Assembly: GCA_946482655.1 (NCBI GenBank)
Contig: CAMLSA010000068.1
Location: 1-18,007, forward strand
Direction of reading: 5' to 3'
DNA from: an uncultured Sphingomonas sp.
Lineage (GTDB): Bacteria; Pseudomonadota; Alphaproteobacteria; Sphingomonadales; Sphingomonadaceae
DNA: 18,007 bases
Every line of letters begins with the position of its first letter. The stretch's first letter is position 1. Made by a program: the position numbers and the translations under genes. Under the pieces are notes generated by a model, which saw nothing but the letters and a program-made list of their open reading frames with translations, searched no databases and was not told the origin of the DNA. Positions 16,269-18,007 of the stretch are shown here, piece by piece.

Positions 16269-16745
16269 ATGGCGAGCGTTGAGAAGATGCCAATGCTGGC
16301 GGAGGGGCAGAAGATGCTCACCGAGGAGTTGGCGCGCCTCAAAGCCGAGCGGCCCACGATCATCGATGCGATCGAGGAAGCCCGCGCGCATGGCGATCTT
16401 TCCGAAAATGCCGAATATCACGCCGCCAAGGAACGTCAGGGCCAGATCGAAGCGTCGATCGCCGACATCGAGGACCGGCTGAGCCGTGCCCAGGTGATCG
16501 ACCCGCGCGACCTGTCGGGCGATAAGATCGTGTTCGGCGCGACCGTGACCCTGCTCGACGAGGACGAGAAGCCGATCCGCTACCAGATCGTCGGCCAGAC
16601 CGAAGCCGACGCCAAGTCGGGCAAGATATCCTACAATTCGCCGCTCGGCCGCGCGCTGATCGGCAAGAAGGTCGACGACGAGGTCGAGGTCACGGTACCA
16701 TCGGGCGACCGTTTCTATCTCGTGTCCAAAATCGAATTCATCTGA
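16269..16745 (+). CDS. greA: Transcription elongation factor GreA
   Basis: Encodes 158 residues, the normal GreA length. The N-terminal coiled coil carries [21 protein letters not shown] and the tip motif [16 protein letters not shown], whose acidic Asp/Glu pair supports backtracked-RNA cleavage by RNA polymerase. The C-terminal FKBP-like domain includes [37 protein letters not shown] and [10 protein letters not shown]. It rescues stalled elongation complexes in the cytoplasm. It follows carB by 84 bases and precedes the rhomboid gene by 16 bases. Confidence 0.98.
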   Translation: MASVEKMPMLAEGQKMLTEELARLKAERPTIIDAIEEARAHGDLSENAEYHAAKERQGQIEASIADIEDRLSRAQVIDPRDLSGDKIVFGATVTLLDEDEKPIRYQIVGQTEADAKSGKISYNSPLGRALIGKKVDDEVEVTVPSGDRFYLVSKIEFI

Positions 16746-16761
16746 GCTGCCGGCGGCATTC

Positions 16762-17388
16762 ATGAGATTGCCGCCGACGCCGGCCACGACCTTCATCACT
16801 GCCGCCACGGTGGCGTGCTATGTGCTTGTCGCGCTCTCCGGACGCGAGGAGGCAGCCTGGCTGCTCGGTGGCTTCATCCCCGCACGTCTGGCCGGATTCA
16901 TGCTTCCGGACGCGCTGCCGGTCTGGCTGACGCCGCTGACCACGACGCTGCTCCATGGCGGAATCCTCCATCTCGCCTTCAACCTCGTGATGCTGGTCTT
17001 CTGCGGCCGGATGGTCGAAGCGGTGGTCGGCCGGGCCGGGTTCGCGATCCTCTATCTGCTCGGCGCCTATGCCGCCGCGGCAGCGCAGTTCTTCGCCGAC
17101 CGCTATGACGCTTCTCCGATGATCGGCGCGAGCGGTGCCATATCCGCGGTGTTCGGTGCCTATGCGTTGCTATACGGCCGCCCGCGCGGTTTCGCCAATC
17201 ACCCGAAGCTCGGCATGGCGGTGAATGTCCTGTGGCTGGCGGCCGCCTGGATCGGGGTCCAGTTCCTGATGGGGATCGCCTTTGCCGAGATCGGCATGGG
17301 GATCGCGACCGCCGCCCATGTCGGCGGGTTCCTCGCAGGGCTGATCCTGCTCCGCCCGCTGATGATGATAAGACATGGAGCGGGGTGA
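16762..17388 (+). CDS. Rhomboid family intramembrane serine protease
   Basis: Encodes 208 residues with about six hydrophobic helices. The catalytic serine is Ser125 in GASGAISAVFGAY, and the partner histidine is His186 in AAHVGGFLAGL; the HLAFN motif (His70, Asn74) supplies the oxyanion-side residues. All key residues are present, so it is probably active. Rhomboids cleave membrane proteins within or near their helices; the substrate here is unknown. It follows greA closely on the same strand with a weak ribosome site, suggesting co-transcription. A hairpin at 17394 separates it from the convergent DUF4170 gene. Confidence 0.94.
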   Translation: MRLPPTPATTFITAATVACYVLVALSGREEAAWLLGGFIPARLAGFMLPDALPVWLTPLTTTLLHGGILHLAFNLVMLVFCGRMVEAVVGRAGFAILYLLGAYAAAAAQFFADRYDASPMIGASGAISAVFGAYALLYGRPRGFANHPKLGMAVNVLWLAAAWIGVQFLMGIAFAEIGMGIATAAHVGGFLAGLILLRPLMMIRHGAG

Positions 17389-17393
17389 ACTGC

Positions 17394-17419
17394 GTCGCTC
17401 CGGCCTCCGCCGGGGCGAC
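17394..17419. repeat. Hairpin between convergent genes
   Basis: GTCGCTCCGGC, loop CTCC, GCCGGGGCGAC: 11-base-pair stem with one G-T pair. It lies between the ends of the rhomboid gene (17388) and the DUF4170 gene (17430), where it could stop or protect transcripts from both sides. It looks like a dispersed GC-rich repeat and has no T-run. Confidence 0.65.
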
Positions 17420-17429
17420 ACTGGATCGG

Positions 17430-17645
17430 TCATTCCAGCTCCGGCTCGAGCAGTTTGTGGAGATGGACGACGACATATTTCATCTCGGCATCGTCGACGG
17501 TGCGCTGGGCCGCGCCGCGCCATGCCTTTTCGGCGCTCTTGTAATCCTCGAAGAAGCCTACGAGCTCGATCTTGCTGAGATCCTCGAAATCAAGGCTCCT
17601 GGGGTCCTTGACACGTCCTCCGAATACCAGATGGATTTTGCTCAT
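17430..17645 (-). CDS. DUF4170 family small protein
   Basis: Encodes 71 residues from ATG at 17645, which has a perfect GGAGG about 6 bases upstream; the frame continues to 17750 but without a matching ribosome site. The sequence MSKIHLVFGGRVKDPRSLDF, then IELVGFFEDYKSAEKAWRGAAQRTVDDAEMKYVVVHLHKLL fits the DUF4170 family, common in alphaproteobacteria. It is a small soluble alpha/beta protein with no signal peptide. Its function is not known. A perfect hairpin (17661-17678) sits 4 bases before the ribosome site. Confidence 0.88.
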   Translation of the reverse strand: MSKIHLVFGGRVKDPRSLDFEDLSKIELVGFFEDYKSAEKAWRGAAQRTVDDAEMKYVVVHLHKLLEPELE

Positions 17646-17660
17646 GTGAATCCTCCTTCG

Positions 17661-17678
17661 ATCGCCCGAACGGGCGAT
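17661..17678 (-). promoter_or_regulatory. Perfect 8-bp hairpin next to the DUF4170 ribosome site
   Basis: ATCGCCCG, two bases, CGGGCGAT. On the minus-strand transcript it is followed 4 bases later by GGAGG and then the start codon, so it would lie in the 5' leader. It could stabilise the mRNA, bind a regulator as DNA, or affect ribosome access. Confidence 0.55.
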
Positions 17679-17743
17679 GCGCCGAATCCATCTCCTATGA
17701 ACCGACTGTCTATCTGGCAGCGCCATAGCGACGCTTTTTCCTC

Positions 17744-17772
17744 TCGTCATCCCGTCTTGACGGGAATGACGA
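17744..17772. repeat. Hairpin repeat downstream of the MlaC-like gene
   Basis: TCGTCATCCCGTC, loop TT, GACGGGAATGACGA: 13 pairs with one bulged base. This form (TCATCCCG...CGGGAATGA) is a common dispersed repeat in bacterial genomes. It follows the MlaC-like stop at 17782 by 9 bases. On that gene's strand the hairpin is followed by an A-run, not a T-run, so a standard intrinsic terminator is unlikely. Confidence 0.7.
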
Positions 17773-17781
17773 CAAAGGAGG

Positions 17782-18007
17782 TCAGCCCCGCGCTTTCATC
17801 ATCGCGATCAAGCCGTCGATGCCCTTGCGCTGGATGATTGCGTCAAAGTCCTGGCCCTGCGTTATGGCCAGATTGACGTTGGCGACGGTCAGGTTGGTGA
17901 TCTTGAAGCCTCCCCCCACCTTGGCGACGGACCAGACCGCGGTGATCGGTTGCGCGCCGGGCTTCTGGACCTGCGTCGTGACATTGAAGCCGCTGCCCGC
18001 CGGAGCG
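17782..18007 (-). CDS. MlaC/Ttg2D-type phospholipid-binding protein, C-terminal part
   Basis: A frame open to the window edge encodes the last 74 residues: APAGSGFNVTTQVQKPGAQP, then ITAVWSVAKVGGGFKITNLT, then VANVNLAITQGQDFDAIIQR, ending KGIDGLIAMMKARG. The order W-x-V...G-x-F-K-I-x-N-L, then a V-N-L-A strand, F-x-x-I-I-Q-R and G-x-x-x-L-I fits the C-terminus of MlaC (toluene tolerance Ttg2D), the periplasmic carrier moving phospholipids between outer-membrane MlaA and the inner-membrane MlaFEDB transporter. The signal peptide and most of the domain lie outside the window, so the call is tentative in detail. Confidence 0.8.
   Translation of the reverse strand, partial: APAGSGFNVTTQVQKPGAQPITAVWSVAKVGGGFKITNLTVANVNLAITQGQDFDAIIQRKGIDGLIAMMKARG

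Overview
The window is a high-GC stretch (roughly two thirds G+C by eye) of an alphaproteobacterial chromosome, most likely from the Sphingomonadaceae. The grounds are GC-rich codon third positions, the yqeY-dnaG-rpoD order, a DUF4170 gene, many short GC-rich palindromic repeats between genes, and a DUF559 fragment inside such repeats. It is mostly core chromosome. I see no prophage, transposase, CRISPR array or rRNA. The family assignment is inference; no database search was possible.

Layout: (1) 2-921, plus strand: the 3' end of cydB (cytochrome bd / cyanide-insensitive oxidase), an overlapping 45-residue DUF2474 protein, and a GlcG/HbpS-family gene. (2) 958-1669, minus strand: two small lipoprotein genes, each preceded by a candidate EcfG stress promoter. 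(3) 1741-1817: tRNA-Arg(TCT), then the divergent YhhQ/VUT-type queuosine-precursor transporter gene (1878-2624). (4) 2685-6641, minus strand, transcribed from right to left: PepSY membrane protein, DUF2271 protein, DUF4198 protein, ApbE flavin transferase, then purS and purQ. (5) 6730-11397, minus strand: yqeY-like gene, dnaG, rpoD. The yqeY-dnaG gap holds a DUF559 remnant between two perfect palindromes. (6) 11538-17388, plus strand: carA, carB, greA, rhomboid protease. (7) 17430-18007, minus strand: a DUF4170 gene and the 3' end of an MlaC-type gene cut by the window edge.

The most interesting part is the four-gene PepSY-DUF2271-DUF4198-apbE cassette. A 7-1-7 Fur-like operator (6684-6698) lies just upstream of the first gene. 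The PepSY protein has histidines at both membrane faces that could bind two hemes. The DUF2271 protein carries a D-x-x-S-G-A-T match to the ApbE flavinylation motif. The DUF4198 protein would begin with histidine after signal-peptide cleavage. Together these suggest an iron-controlled periplasmic electron-transfer or metal-reduction module using covalently bound FMN. The individual families and their association with ApbE are known in outline, but the function is not. ApbE here shows no export signal and appears to start at CTG.

The rest is housekeeping: arginine/pyrimidine precursor synthesis (carAB), purine synthesis (purSQ), replication priming and transcription (dnaG, rpoD, greA), respiration (cyd) and envelope maintenance (the MlaC-like gene). 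Many start sites given here are shorter than the longest open frame; they were chosen by Shine-Dalgarno position and family N-termini.
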